A DNA stretch of 64,000 bases from the NCBI RefSeq assembly GCF_900107155.1, contig NZ_FNOX01000009.1, forward strand, positions 87,167-151,166, read 5' to 3'. The position numbers and the translations under genes are program-made. Under the pieces are notes generated by a model. The model made no database searches, was not told where the DNA came from, and saw nothing but the letters and a program-made list of their open reading frames with translations. This DNA comes from Pseudomonas salomonii (GTDB lineage Bacteria > Pseudomonadota > Gammaproteobacteria > Pseudomonadales > Pseudomonadaceae). This document shows, piece by piece, positions 26,457-35,469 of the stretch (the stretch's first letter is position 1; every line of letters begins with the position of its first letter).

Positions 26457-27803
26457 CTAGAGAAACCAGCGGTATTCCCGCGCGTTGATCTCTTGTTGAA
26501 AGGCCAGGTGGTCCTGGCGTTTGTTTTCGCAGTACACGTCGATAAATTCGGCGCCCAGCTTATCGCGCAATACCGCTTGATGCTGCATGGCGCGCACGGC
26601 GTCGAGCATTTCCAGGGGGAAGTCGGCGCCGCTGTTACGGTCCTCGTTCAGCGGCGCGATGGGTTCTTGCCTGGTTTCCAGGCCATGCTCCAAGCCTGCC
26701 AGGATCGCTGCCAGCACCAGGTACGGGTTGGCATCGGCGCTGGCCAGGCGGTGTTCGATGCGCAGGTTGCGCGGGTCGGATTCGGGAATGCGCACGCAGG
26801 CGTCGCGGTCTTCAAAGCCCCAGCTGGCACGAGTGGCCGCGTTCACGGTGCCACCCAAGCGGCGGAAGGCGTTGTGGTTGGGCGAGAAGATCGGCATGCA
26901 GTGCGGCAGCAAGGCCAGGCAACCGGCCACCGCGTGGCGCAGCGGTTGCTGCTGGTGCGCCGCGAGTAAATTATTGCCCGCGCCGTCATACAGGCTGACA
27001 TGCACATGCATGCCGCTGCCGGGAAATTGCAGATAAGGCTTGGCCATAAAGCTGGCGCGGTAGCCGTGCTTGAGTGCCACGCCACGGGTGCTGCGGCAGA
27101 ACAGCGCGGCCCAGTCGGCGGCGCGCAGGCCGTCGTCGCAGTGGCCGAAGTTGATCTCGAACTGGCCAGGGCCGAGTTCGGCGGTGATCACCGTGATGTC
27201 GATGCCTTGGGCCTGGGCGGTTTGCGCCATGTCGTCGAGCACTTCACTGAAGCGCGACAATCGCTCGATATGCAGGGTGGGCTGGTCGTCAGCGTCATCA
27301 CTCAACGGGTCGCGGGCGAATTGCGGCAGGCCGTCGTCGAGTTTTTTATCGAATAGGTAAAACTCCAGCTCAAACGCCACTACCGGGTGAATGCCCTTGT
27401 GATGCAGGCGTTCCAGCACCTTGGCCAGCACTTCACGTGGTTCGAACTCAATCGGCGCTTCGGTGCCATCCGAGGTGATCAACATCTGCCCCAGCGGCTG
27501 CGCTTCCCAGCTCACTGGCTTGAGCGTGCCTGGCACCAGGCGGCGGTTGGCATCCGGGTCGCCGTCGTGAAAGCAATAATCACCGATCTTGAACAGCCCG
27601 CCCTGAGCGCCCAGCAGTACGGCGTTTTGCGGCAGCTTCAGCGGGCTGCCGGCGGCGACTTTTTCCAGCATCTCCACCGGGTAGCGCTTGCCGTAGAAAT
27701 GCCCCGGAATGTCCAGGGCGATCAGGTCGACGTAACGCACCTCGGGGTGGTTCTGGCGAAAGGTCCGTACTTCGGCCAGCAACGTGGAGGATTGGCTTTT
27801 CAC
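26457..27803 (-). CDS. glutamine-synthetase-family protein, probable gamma-glutamylpolyamine synthetase
   Basis: A 448-residue member of the GS family, PuuA/SpuB-like. ATP- and glutamate-binding motifs visible: FELEFYLFD, ELGPGQFEINF, GSGMHVHVSL and NAATRASWGFEDRDACVRIP. Members ligate glutamate to polyamines or other amines as the first step of catabolism. The GTG start at 27803 has AGGAG eight bases upstream and follows the regulator stop by 11 bases; an upstream GTG at 27830 would overlap the regulator. Operon with the XRE-cupin gene supports a PuuR-like control loop. Confidence 0.88.
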   Translation of the reverse strand: MKSQSSTLLAEVRTFRQNHPEVRYVDLIALDIPGHFYGKRYPVEMLEKVAAGSPLKLPQNAVLLGAQGGLFKIGDYCFHDGDPDANRRLVPGTLKPVSWEAQPLGQMLITSDGTEAPIEFEPREVLAKVLERLHHKGIHPVVAFELEFYLFDKKLDDGLPQFARDPLSDDADDQPTLHIERLSRFSEVLDDMAQTAQAQGIDITVITAELGPGQFEINFGHCDDGLRAADWAALFCRSTRGVALKHGYRASFMAKPYLQFPGSGMHVHVSLYDGAGNNLLAAHQQQPLRHAVAGCLALLPHCMPIFSPNHNAFRRLGGTVNAATRASWGFEDRDACVRIPESDPRNLRIEHRLASADANPYLVLAAILAGLEHGLETRQEPIAPLNEDRNSGADFPLEMLDAVRAMQHQAVLRDKLGAEFIDVYCENKRQDHLAFQQEINAREYRWFL

Positions 27804-27814
27804 GGGTGTTGCTC

Positions 27815-28372
27815 CTAGTTGTAAACCCACAATATGCGGGCGGGCAGATCAGTCAGGTTGGCGTAGCGGCAATGGGCAAAACTGGCCAGGTGGAAACTGT
27901 CGCCAGGCCCGAGGGTGACCGGGTCAGTCTCACCTTCCACCCACAGCGTCAACTCGCCCTCCAGCACAAAGCCGGCCTGCTCGGCGCGGTCGCTCATGGT
28001 GTGCTCGCCACTGTTGGCACCGGGCGCCAACAGGCTGTCGAGCATCGAAAACGCGCCGTGCATGCTGGGCGACACCAGAATGTCGGTGATGCCATTGGCG
28101 TAATACACCGTGCGCCGCTCATTGGGGCGCGTGACCCAATTCACCGCCTTGGGTTTGGGCAGGCTGTAGAAGTAGGTGGTGGGTACGTCGAGGGCATGGC
28201 TGATGGCGGTGAGATCGGCCACGGTAGGGCGCGACAGGCCGCGTTCGACCTGGGACAAGAAACCCACCGACCGCTCGATTTTTTGCGCGAGTTGGGCGAG
28301 GGTGAGTTTCTTGTGCTTGCGCAGGTCGTGGATCAACACGGCCAGTGCGTCGAGTTCTTGTTGTTGATTCAT
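27815..28372 (-). CDS. XRE-cupin transcriptional regulator (PuuR-like)
   Basis: N-terminal XRE HTH (LAQLAQKIERSVGFLSQVERGLSRP), a linker, and a C-terminal cupin sensor domain (ANSGEHTMSDRAEQAGFVLEGELTLWVEGE). 185 residues from the ATG at 28372; the ATG at 28396 would add MKFIDINF. Neither has a clear ribosome site and both lie inside a perfect inverted repeat, so the transcript may be leaderless or translation may be occluded. First gene of a unit with the GS-like gene. Confidence 0.88.
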   Translation of the reverse strand: MNQQQELDALAVLIHDLRKHKKLTLAQLAQKIERSVGFLSQVERGLSRPTVADLTAISHALDVPTTYFYSLPKPKAVNWVTRPNERRTVYYANGITDILVSPSMHGAFSMLDSLLAPGANSGEHTMSDRAEQAGFVLEGELTLWVEGETDPVTLGPGDSFHLASFAHCRYANLTDLPARILWVYN

Positions 28373-28399
28373 GAAATTTATATCGATAAATTTCATGAA
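28368..28399. promoter_or_regulatory. perfect 14-base inverted repeat over the regulator start; probable operator
   Basis: Left arm TTCATGAAATTTAT, spacer ATCG, right arm ATAAATTTCATGAA, fully complementary. A weaker second inverted pair (ATGAAAAATT ... AATTATTTCAT) follows to about 28420. Both candidate start codons of the XRE-cupin gene fall inside the repeat, which suits autorepression. Confidence 0.7.
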
Positions 28400-28510
28400 A
28401 AATTACACGAATTATTTCATTGGGGCAAGGGCGGTGAATTGATCATTCCGACGCTGGAGCGCCGGAACGATCAAGACCCTTGGCTGTGCTGGAGGCTGGC
28501 CGGCCGTCGG

Positions 28511-29548
28511 TCAATCGACCTCGAACTGATGTAGCCAGACGTTTTCAGTAACCAACCGAGCAGGTATTACCGTGTGGGTTTTTCCATCAATCACAGTCCA
28601 TAGCTCGCATTGGCTGTGCGGGCGGCCGTCAGGAGTGGTGGACATACGACCATCGTTACGGACGACGTATTGCACTGATTGGTGTAGCTCTTTACCCGCC
28701 GCGGTGCGCTGGCCCGCCGCAATCAGAAAGTCGATTTTGACCTGAGGCTTGCGCAATTCATCCAAACGACCGAGACCATAATCCGCGCAAATATCAATAC
28801 CAAAGGGCAGATCCGGGACTGGCTGGTTGTCGAACAGAGGCAGCAGCCGACACCCGCGTTGATGTTTTGCGGTGGAGGTGCTCAGTTCATACACATTGAC
28901 ACTGAGTGTCTCGCAGAGTTGGTACACAAATACCAAAGGTGGGTCGCCGTCGAAAAGCTCCGGCGAGGCCGTTTCCGGGTCGAAAATGATCAGCTCGTTA
29001 TCCTTTTCTACAGCCTGCTCTGCTGACAGGCCCATGTAGTCAATCAAGGCGGTATTTCGCTTGGGCCACATTGAAATCAAGGGCGCGCCCCAAAATGATC
29101 GTTTCCCGAAATTGTTCCCGGCCACTACGTAATTCAAAGCCTCGTAGCGGTTTGGGTTCTGTTTGCTGGGCGTTAACAATGCATTTGTACCCGGTAACAG
29201 GATGAGGCGTCCCCACTGCCTGGCCGGGAAAGCGCGAATAATCTGCCTGACGTGTTGTTGAATTGTCCGGCGGTAAAACGCTTCCAGCTGTTTAAGCTCT
29301 TGCACATTCTTGACGCTGCGCCACGGAATATTCCAGTAGAGTTCGGGCGCGGTTACAAACGTAACCAGGGGCTGAAATGAATCGTCTTTGAGGGCTACCA
29401 ATGAGCGCCTCATTGAGCTGATCAACTGCTCTGCGCGGCGATTCGTCTCACGCTTGGCGAATTCCAGAATTGACTCATGGGCTGCGCGCGATGAGTGGGC
29501 ATCGGGAGTAGTGGTTTGCAGCGAAAGTACTTGTACGCGTTGTGTCAC
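28511..29548 (-). CDS. unknown protein with a divergent nitrilase-like catalytic pattern
   Basis: A 345-residue soluble protein with no family I recognise at full length. Three segments echo the carbon-nitrogen hydrolase fold. Glu69 is in VTAPELYW (compare FPEL). Lys149 or Lys163 follows ALNYVVAGNN. Cys254 in FGIDICADYG (compare VCAD) is followed by KIDFLIAAGQ. A strand-like WGRLILLPGTN lies between. The GTG start at 29548 follows GAGGACG. It could be an amidase or nitrilase relative, or a scaffold that kept the motifs by chance. Confidence 0.65.
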   Translation of the reverse strand: MTQRVQVLSLQTTTPDAHSSRAAHESILEFAKRETNRRAEQLISSMRRSLVALKDDSFQPLVTFVTAPELYWNIPWRSVKNVQELKQLEAFYRRTIQQHVRQIIRAFPARQWGRLILLPGTNALLTPSKQNPNRYEALNYVVAGNNFGKRSFWGAPLISMWPKRNTALIDYMGLSAEQAVEKDNELIIFDPETASPELFDGDPPLVFVYQLCETLSVNVYELSTSTAKHQRGCRLLPLFDNQPVPDLPFGIDICADYGLGRLDELRKPQVKIDFLIAAGQRTAAGKELHQSVQYVVRNDGRMSTTPDGRPHSQCELWTVIDGKTHTVIPARLVTENVWLHQFEVD

Positions 29549-29761
29549 TTTGCAACGTCCTCTGAGTTCTGAAAACCACAGCTCATGGCTGGGTTTGAAT
29601 TGAGAACTCAGAACGCTGGGATGGCTGTAGGACTTCTCCAGTTTTTGATGCGCGAACGTTGGGTCATTTAGTCAACGAGCACGCCGCATCATCTGCGGCT
29701 GAATGAATTGCCACGCCTGCGGTCGGAACCTGGGTACGCATCATTCATTGAAGGAGCACCC

Positions 29762-30070
29762 ATGAAGTCCAAGACCCTAGCCGCTTGCCTGCTGCTCACC
29801 GCTGGGCTGTCCACCGCCAGCTTTGTCGTGCAGGCCGGTGATACACCTCAGGAAACCGTGCAGCCTTCGAGCATCAATACGCGGGATTTGAAAGAGGGTG
29901 ACCGCGCCCCGGATATCCTGATGCGCAAGGAATCGGCGGTCAGCGACTGGAAAAAACGTGGCCTCAAGCAGCCGGAGGCAGACAGCCAATGGGCACGGGT
30001 GGGGGACAAGTTTGTGCTGCTCAAAACCACCAACGGCACCATTCTCGAGATCACCCCCGTCAAGCGCTGA
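29762..30070 (+). CDS. RcnB-like small exported protein
   Basis: A 102-residue protein with a signal peptide (cleavage expected after VVQA, about residue 24). The mature part resembles the RcnB family of periplasmic proteins: the W-x-x-x-GL-x-x-P, W-x-x-VGD-x-FVLL and TNGTILEI pattern. In E. coli RcnB modulates nickel/cobalt export; here the role is unknown. ATG at 29762 after GAAGGAG. The 200 bases upstream contain a CTGAGTTCT/AGAACTCAG inverted pair. Confidence 0.75.
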   Translation: MKSKTLAACLLLTAGLSTASFVVQAGDTPQETVQPSSINTRDLKEGDRAPDILMRKESAVSDWKKRGLKQPEADSQWARVGDKFVLLKTTNGTILEITPVKR

Positions 30071-30189
30071 TCGGTGTGTTTTCCTCGTTAGCGCATAAAG
30101 GTAACCGGCCATCCCGGTCGCGTTACCTCACCCATCACGTTAGCCTCGACGTCACACAGGTCGGCCTGGAAATCAGCCCGGCTGCATTT

Positions 30190-30462
30190 TTATTGGGTCG
30201 TCGTTGAAGCAAAATCATCCAGCGTGAGCTTGCCGACGTTGTTGCTCTGCAGTTCGTAGCGCAACTCTTCAACCATCTTGGCGACTTCTTGCGGGGTCTG
30301 CAGGCGGTTGGTGCTGATGCCGGTGACTACCAGGTCAACCCGGCCGGTCTCGGCGTCGTAGACCTTGAGGGTCAGTGACGCGTCCCGGCACAGGGTGAAC
30401 TCGCAGGTCAGCGGCGACAAACCTTCTTCGATGCAGTTGCGCAATTGAGAGAGGGTAAACAT
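30190..30462 (-). CDS. DUF1652 protein
   Basis: A 90-residue protein of the Pseudomonas-typical DUF1652 family (MFTLSQLRNCIEEGLSPLTC start, VTGISTNRLQTPQEVAKMVEELR centre). No known function. ATG at 30462 with GAGGAGG upstream, 14 bases after the CsbD-like gene. Confidence 0.82.
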   Translation of the reverse strand: MFTLSQLRNCIEEGLSPLTCEFTLCRDASLTLKVYDAETGRVDLVVTGISTNRLQTPQEVAKMVEELRYELQSNNVGKLTLDDFASTTTQ

Positions 30463-30476
30463 AGGCCTCGGCCTCC

Positions 30477-30728
30477 TCAACGACGACGCAGCAACAGGCC
30501 CACAAGCAAACCGATACCGGCAACGACAGCCACGGTCGTCAGGGGTTTGTTTTTGGCGAAATCACCGACGGTCTCCAGCGCGTCGCCGTACGTTTGCTGC
30601 AGTTGACCTGCCGCCTGACGCGCCACACCTTCAGCGTGCAATTGATCATCGCCGGTGAGGTCGCCGATAACGCCCTGGGCCTTGCCGGCAACTTTTTCTA
30701 CGGCGCCTTTGACTTGTTCGCTTTTCAT
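30477..30728 (-). CDS. CsbD-family stress protein with a C-terminal membrane anchor
   Basis: An 83-residue protein. N-terminal CsbD domain (VKGAVEKVAGKAQGVIGDLTGDDQL), then a C-terminal hydrophobic helix (TTVAVVAGIGLLVGLLL) ending in RRR, suggesting inner-membrane attachment. CsbD proteins are general-stress induced. ATG at 30728. Operon with the DUF1652 gene; the PAS-LuxR regulator lies upstream on the same strand. Confidence 0.83.
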   Translation of the reverse strand: MKSEQVKGAVEKVAGKAQGVIGDLTGDDQLHAEGVARQAAGQLQQTYGDALETVGDFAKNKPLTTVAVVAGIGLLVGLLLRRR

Positions 30729-30860
30729 CGTGCTTTCCTTGGAAGAGATCAAACCATTTCGGCACGGGACCATAGGCCCTGTACCCACTCTTCAAGGTTA
30801 AGCAGCACGCGCCAGTGCAATAAGGCGAATTTGCACTGGTCGCACTAGTGCATTTGCACT

Positions 30861-32357
30861 CTAGGGTTTGCTTTTGATGCGCAGTTCGCCGGCAAACAAG
30901 CCACGCTCCCTGGCCCACACAATGGCCGCGCTGCGGCTGTGCACGCCGAGTTTGGAGTACACCGTGGCCACATGGTTACGCACCGTGTTGGGTGCAAGTT
31001 TCAGGCGCGAGGCAATCTCTTTGTCGGCCAGGCCTTCGCAGATCAGACCCAGCACATCACGCTCACGGGCGGTGAGGTCGGTGAAGGCCACGTTCGGCAG
31101 GTTGGGGCTGTTGACGCTCTTGGCGTTGGCCAGCTTCTCGATCAGGGTCTGGCTGAACCAGGAGGCGTCCTGCATCACTTCCTCAATGGCCGCCACCAGC
31201 TCAAGCTCCGAGCGTTTGCGTTCGGTGATGTTCATCAGCACCAGCAGGTAGCAGGGCACGTCCTCGATAATCACCGTGTCGGCGGAGACCACGCAGTCGA
31301 TCACCTCGTTGCCTTTCTTGCGCACCTTGAGGTCCTGGCCTTCGAGGTTGCCGGCGTTTTCCAGGGTAGTGAACAATTGCGCTCCCGCCGGTGCGCTGTC
31401 GATGAAGTGGATGTCCTCGACGTTCTTGCCGATCAGTTCTTCGCTGGTGTAGCCGGTGATGCTCATGAACGCTTCGTTGATATCCACCACTTGCCGGTTG
31501 GCGGCGTTGCACACCAGGGTCGGCACCGGTGTCAGGCGGAAGGATTTGGCGAAACGTTCTTCGCTCTGGCGCAAGGCGGTCTCGGCCTTGCGCCGTGGCT
31601 CCAGGTCGGTGAAGGAAAACAGCATGCAGTCTTCCTCGTTCATGTCCAACGGCTGGCCGGCGACGATTACCAGTTTGCTGCCGCCTTCGGGCAGGCGCAG
31701 CTCGGCCTGCATCTGCGGGATGGTTGCGCCTTCGCCCAGGCGCTGGATGGCCAGGTCCTTGCGATCGGCGTGTTCCAGCACGTCCAGTTCATACACGGAT
31801 TTGCCGATGACCTGGTCGCGGTTGTAACCGGTCATCTCCAGGAAACCCTGGTTGACCTTGATGTAGCGCAGGTCGCTGAGACGGCAGATCACCGCAGGTG
31901 CCGGGTTGGCGTTGAAGGTTTTCTCGAAACGTTGTTCCGCGCTGGCCCACTCGGTGGCGTCGCTGAGGATCAGCACCAACAGCTCCGGTTCGCCGTGGGC
32001 GTCCGTCAGCACCAGGCTGCGCAAGCGGTGCACCCAACGGCGGTCTTCGTCGTCGGCGGGGGTGACTTCCACCACCACATCGCTGAATTCTTCACCGGCT
32101 GCTACTCGGCTGAGCGGGTAGCTGTCCAGCGGCAAGGGGTGGTTGTTGCGATAGCGCAAGGCAAAGCGCTTGGCGTATTGCTCGGTATTGGCGCCGAGCT
32201 GCTCCACCTCACTGACCCCGTGCATGGTCAGCGCGGCTTCGTTGGCCCACAGAATGGTCTGGTCGACTTCGGCCAGGATCACACCGTCCGATAACCCGGA
32301 AATGATCTGCTGCAATTGGCGGCGGTTGGTTTCTTTGGCAAGAACGTCCTGGGTCAT
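30861..32357 (-). CDS. PAS-domain LuxR-type transcriptional regulator
   Basis: A 498-residue cytoplasmic regulator with three PAS-like sensor domains (about 10-130, 140-260, 270-390) and a C-terminal LuxR HTH (LTARERDVLGLICEGLADKEIASRL). No receiver or kinase domain, so it probably senses ligand or redox state directly. ATG at 32357 after GGAGAGACC; longer frames upstream lack support. Divergent from the membrane protein at 32529. Confidence 0.88.
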   Translation of the reverse strand: MTQDVLAKETNRRQLQQIISGLSDGVILAEVDQTILWANEAALTMHGVSEVEQLGANTEQYAKRFALRYRNNHPLPLDSYPLSRVAAGEEFSDVVVEVTPADDEDRRWVHRLRSLVLTDAHGEPELLVLILSDATEWASAEQRFEKTFNANPAPAVICRLSDLRYIKVNQGFLEMTGYNRDQVIGKSVYELDVLEHADRKDLAIQRLGEGATIPQMQAELRLPEGGSKLVIVAGQPLDMNEEDCMLFSFTDLEPRRKAETALRQSEERFAKSFRLTPVPTLVCNAANRQVVDINEAFMSITGYTSEELIGKNVEDIHFIDSAPAGAQLFTTLENAGNLEGQDLKVRKKGNEVIDCVVSADTVIIEDVPCYLLVLMNITERKRSELELVAAIEEVMQDASWFSQTLIEKLANAKSVNSPNLPNVAFTDLTARERDVLGLICEGLADKEIASRLKLAPNTVRNHVATVYSKLGVHSRSAAIVWARERGLFAGELRIKSKP

Positions 32358-32528
32358 GGTCTCTCCGGGGATGGGCGCATGAAGGGTACGACACCCAGGC
32401 ATCAGGATAGTGCACACAACGTGCCCCTTGCGGGGTGCGAATGCACCAGAGGCTCTGGTGCATTTGAGCGGGGACGACCGGCAGCGGCCTCGCCAGACTG
32501 ATACGGTCAACCACTCAAAGGATTAATC

Positions 32529-33497
32529 ATGACAACTGTCTATGAAACCAACCGTTCACCGTTTCGCGTGTCCTGGAGCTCTGTGCTGGCCGGCAGTGCA
32601 ATTGCCCTGGTGACCTACCTGGTGCTCAGCGTGCTGGGCACGGCCATTGGCGCGAGTGCCGTCAACCCGATGGAAGCGGGCAACCCCCTGAGCGGCTTCG
32701 GCACGGGTGCAGGGATCTGGCTGTTTGTTTCCACCCTGGTGGCCGTCGGCCTCGGCGCCTTTGTGGCCGGGCGCACTGCACCGGACCGTGGCGGCCTGCA
32801 CGGCTTACTGACCTGGACCTTTACCACCTTGCTCACCACCTGGCTGCTGGCTGGTCTGGCCGCCAGTGTGGTCGGCACCGCCGGTAATGTGGTGGGCAAG
32901 GGCTTGTCCGCCGCCGGCAGTGGTATCGCCGCTGCTGCGCCTGGGATCGGCAACAGCATCAAGCAGCAGTTGAACGAGCAGGGTATCCAACTCGATTGGA
33001 ACAGCCTGCAAGGCCAACTCGACACCTTGCTCAAGCAGAGCGGCAAGCCTGAGCTGGACCCGGCCAACGTCGAGCAGAAAACCGACCAGGCCGCCGCCGA
33101 CGGCAAGCAATCGGCCAAGGACGCCGCGACCAACCCTGCCCAGGCCGGTGATGAGTTGAAGCAGTGGTTCGAACGCGTCAAAGCCTCCGGCGAGCCTGCG
33201 TTGAATGCAGCGGACAAAGACGCGCTGGTCAACATCGTGGCCGCCCGTACCGGCAAGAGCAAAGCCGAAGCCACCCAGATCGTCGACAACTATGTCCAGG
33301 CTTATCAGCAAGCCATGCAAAAGGTCGATGAGCTCAAGCAGCAAGCCGAGCAGAAAGCCCGTGAAGCCGGTGAAGTGGCGGCTAAACAGCTGTCCCGCGC
33401 AGCCTGGAGCACCTTGGCCATGTTGCTGTTGGGCGCAGCGTTGAGCTTCTTTGTGGGTCGTACCGCACTGACCACGCGTCGCGTGCCGTTGGCTTAA
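32529..33497 (+). CDS. hypothetical multi-helix membrane protein
   Basis: A 322-residue protein. Three hydrophobic segments lie in the first 120 residues (about 17-40, 60-80, 90-117). A long Gln/Lys/Glu-rich, probably coiled-coil region spans about 140-290, and a final membrane helix lies at about 293-312. The middle is probably periplasmic or cytoplasmic stalk-like. No family name recognised. Divergent from the PAS-LuxR gene, its likely regulator by position. Confidence 0.75.
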   Translation: MTTVYETNRSPFRVSWSSVLAGSAIALVTYLVLSVLGTAIGASAVNPMEAGNPLSGFGTGAGIWLFVSTLVAVGLGAFVAGRTAPDRGGLHGLLTWTFTTLLTTWLLAGLAASVVGTAGNVVGKGLSAAGSGIAAAAPGIGNSIKQQLNEQGIQLDWNSLQGQLDTLLKQSGKPELDPANVEQKTDQAAADGKQSAKDAATNPAQAGDELKQWFERVKASGEPALNAADKDALVNIVAARTGKSKAEATQIVDNYVQAYQQAMQKVDELKQQAEQKAREAGEVAAKQLSRAAWSTLAMLLLGAALSFFVGRTALTTRRVPLA

Positions 33498-33614
33498 GCT
33501 GAACATGTGCGGCAGGGACGCCGCCTGTGGGCACAGTGGATAACTCGCTCACCCCTGCGCCCGAATGAATGCGTAAAATACCGGCTTTTTACGCGTATCA
33601 CGCAAAGGTGCACT

Positions 33615-34235
33615 TTGAGCGCAGGCAAAGCTGTCGGGCTGTTATTACTCACTTCACTGCTGGCGGCGTGCGGTACTTCACCGCCACGCACGCCAAACGA
33701 CATCTGCGGCATCTTTCGTGAAAAAGACGATTGGTACGACGCCGCCAAGGTCACGCAAAAGCGCTGGGGCGTGCCGATCCAGGTGCCGTTCGCGATCATG
33801 TATCAAGAGTCGGGCTTCCGCCAGGATGCCAAGACCCCGCGCAAATACCTGCTATGGATTATCCCCTGGGGCCGCGTGTCGACCGCCGAAGGCTATTCCC
33901 AGGCCAAGGATGAGGTGTGGAACGACTACCGCAAGAGCACCGGCCGCAGTGGTGCGAGCCGTCAGGATTTCGACGACTCCATCGACTTTGTGGGTTGGTA
34001 CATGGACAAGACCTACACCATCAACGGCGTGTACAAATACGACGCCTACGGCCAATACCTGAACTACCACGAAGGCTGGGGCGGCTATCGCCAGCGCACC
34101 TATGCGGCCAAAGCCTGGCTGCCGCCGGTGGCGAGCAAGGTGCAGGCGCGCTCGCAGATGTACGCTGCGCAATATGCGCGTTGCAAGGATGATCTGGGCC
34201 GCGGGTTCTGGAGCCGGTTCTGGCATTGGTTGTAA
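33615..34235 (+). CDS. transglycosylase (SLT)-like lipoprotein
   Basis: A 206-residue lipoprotein with lipobox LLAAC (Cys19). Lysozyme-like features: the catalytic-type Glu in AIMYQESGFRQDA, and a Tyr-rich WGGYRQRTYAAKAWL near the end. The TTG start at 33615 is preferred because AAAGGTG precedes it and it gives a clean signal sequence; the frame is open upstream to 33507. Predicted to cleave peptidoglycan strands at the outer membrane's inner face. Confidence 0.82.
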   Translation: MSAGKAVGLLLLTSLLAACGTSPPRTPNDICGIFREKDDWYDAAKVTQKRWGVPIQVPFAIMYQESGFRQDAKTPRKYLLWIIPWGRVSTAEGYSQAKDEVWNDYRKSTGRSGASRQDFDDSIDFVGWYMDKTYTINGVYKYDAYGQYLNYHEGWGGYRQRTYAAKAWLPPVASKVQARSQMYAAQYARCKDDLGRGFWSRFWHWL

Positions 34236-34329
34236 TGAACGATCGGCATGAGGGTGTGGCGAGGGCGCACTTGCCAAGCTCACTCTATTGCGGGAAAACC
34301 CAAGTCTTTACGCATCCAACGAGAGCCCC

Positions 34330-34674
34330 ATGAGCAACGATGAACTCCAGATCACCGACACCCGCCAGGGCACCGGCAAAACCGTGGTCAAGGGTGCGCT
34401 GATCACCACCCAATACACCGGCACCCTCGAAGACGGCACCGTGTTCGATTCGTCCTGGGAGCGCGGCAGGCCGTTCCAGTGTGTGATCGGCACCGGGCGT
34501 GTGATCAAGGGCTGGGACCTGGGCTTGATGGGCATGCAGGTCGGCGGCGTGCGCACGCTTTTTGTGCCGGCACACCTGGCTTATGGCGAGCGTTCGATGG
34601 GCGCGCATCTCAAACCCAACAGTAATCTGCGTTTTGAAATCGAGTTGCTGGAAGTGCTGACGCGCGACGATTAA
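34330..34674 (+). CDS. FKBP-type peptidyl-prolyl isomerase
   Basis: A 114-residue single-domain FKBP. Visible active-site residues: the Y-x-G-x-L-x-DG-x-x-FDSS pattern (YTGTLEDGTVFDSS), VIKGWDLGLMGMQVGG and AYGERSMG. Cytoplasmic (no signal peptide). ATG at 34330 with GAGAG upstream. 13 bases before the GNAT gene. Confidence 0.92.
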   Translation: MSNDELQITDTRQGTGKTVVKGALITTQYTGTLEDGTVFDSSWERGRPFQCVIGTGRVIKGWDLGLMGMQVGGVRTLFVPAHLAYGERSMGAHLKPNSNLRFEIELLEVLTRDD

Positions 34675-34687
34675 AGGGAAAATAAAC

Positions 34688-35269
34688 ATGGAAGTTGGTT
34701 GCTCACTTGAAGGTATTCGAGTGGTTGAACTGCATGCCGGCGACGCGGGTGAACTGCAGTGTTTTTTTGACCAGGCACCCGAGTATTTCATCGCGGTCAA
34801 CGGTGAACCGGCATCACCGACCGAAGCGCACGAAGAGTTGCAGGGCTGTTTGCCTGCAGGTTGGCGTTGCAGCCGGATGTACTGGCTGGGTTATCGCGAT
34901 GCGCAGGACCCACTGGTTGCCGTGGTGAACATCGCGGCAGATTTGCTGGCCGTCGGCGTGTGGCATATCGGTTTGCTGCTGGTGCATACGCGCCTGCACG
35001 GCACTGGGTTTGCGCGACAACTGTATGCCGATCTTGAAGCCTGGGCGGTGCGCAACGGTGCCCAGTGGCTGCGATTGACGGTGGTGGTCGGCAATACCAA
35101 GGCCGAGCGCTTCTGGCCCAGGCTTGGGTATGTGCAGGTGCGCACGCGTGAAGGCATCAGGATGGGAGGGCAGGTGAATACAGTGTCAATTCAGGTCAAG
35201 GCGCTGGCAGGTGGGCAGATGGACAATTACCTGAAGCTGGTTGAGCGGGATCGGCCCGATATGTCGTAA
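34688..35269 (+). CDS. GNAT-family N-acetyltransferase
   Basis: A 193-residue acetyltransferase. The acetyl-CoA loop is recognisable in LHGTGFARQLYADLEAWA and motif B in LTVVVGNTKAERFWPRLGY. Substrate unknown. Same strand as and 13 bases after the FKBP gene. Confidence 0.85.
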   Translation: MEVGCSLEGIRVVELHAGDAGELQCFFDQAPEYFIAVNGEPASPTEAHEELQGCLPAGWRCSRMYWLGYRDAQDPLVAVVNIAADLLAVGVWHIGLLLVHTRLHGTGFARQLYADLEAWAVRNGAQWLRLTVVVGNTKAERFWPRLGYVQVRTREGIRMGGQVNTVSIQVKALAGGQMDNYLKLVERDRPDMS

Positions 35270-35289
35270 TAGCGGACGTACACAGTTCT

Positions 35290-35378
35290 TGTGGGAGCTG
35301 GCTTGCCTGCGATGACGCAATATCAGGCAATAAACCTCCAGCAGACAGACCGCCATCGCAGGCAAGCCAGCTCCCACA
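35290..35378. repeat. REPIN, GCTGGCTTGCCTGCGATG type
   Basis: Arms TGTGGGAGCTGGCTTGCC and its complement are both intact, with about 50 bases between the arms. Located between the GNAT gene and the mgtC leader, both plus strand. Confidence 0.87.
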
Positions 35379-35469
35379 CTTGATCTTCAGTTTCTGAACT
35401 CACCCTGAACAATCCATCCAAACGCCATCGGTAAATTTTCCTACGGTTTACTCACTCCAAAACGCGGGG

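Noticed and set aside
30939..32294. 451-codon plus-strand ORF opposite the PAS-LuxR gene
   Set aside because: Antisense to a gene with clear domains; no ribosome site or recognisable motif.
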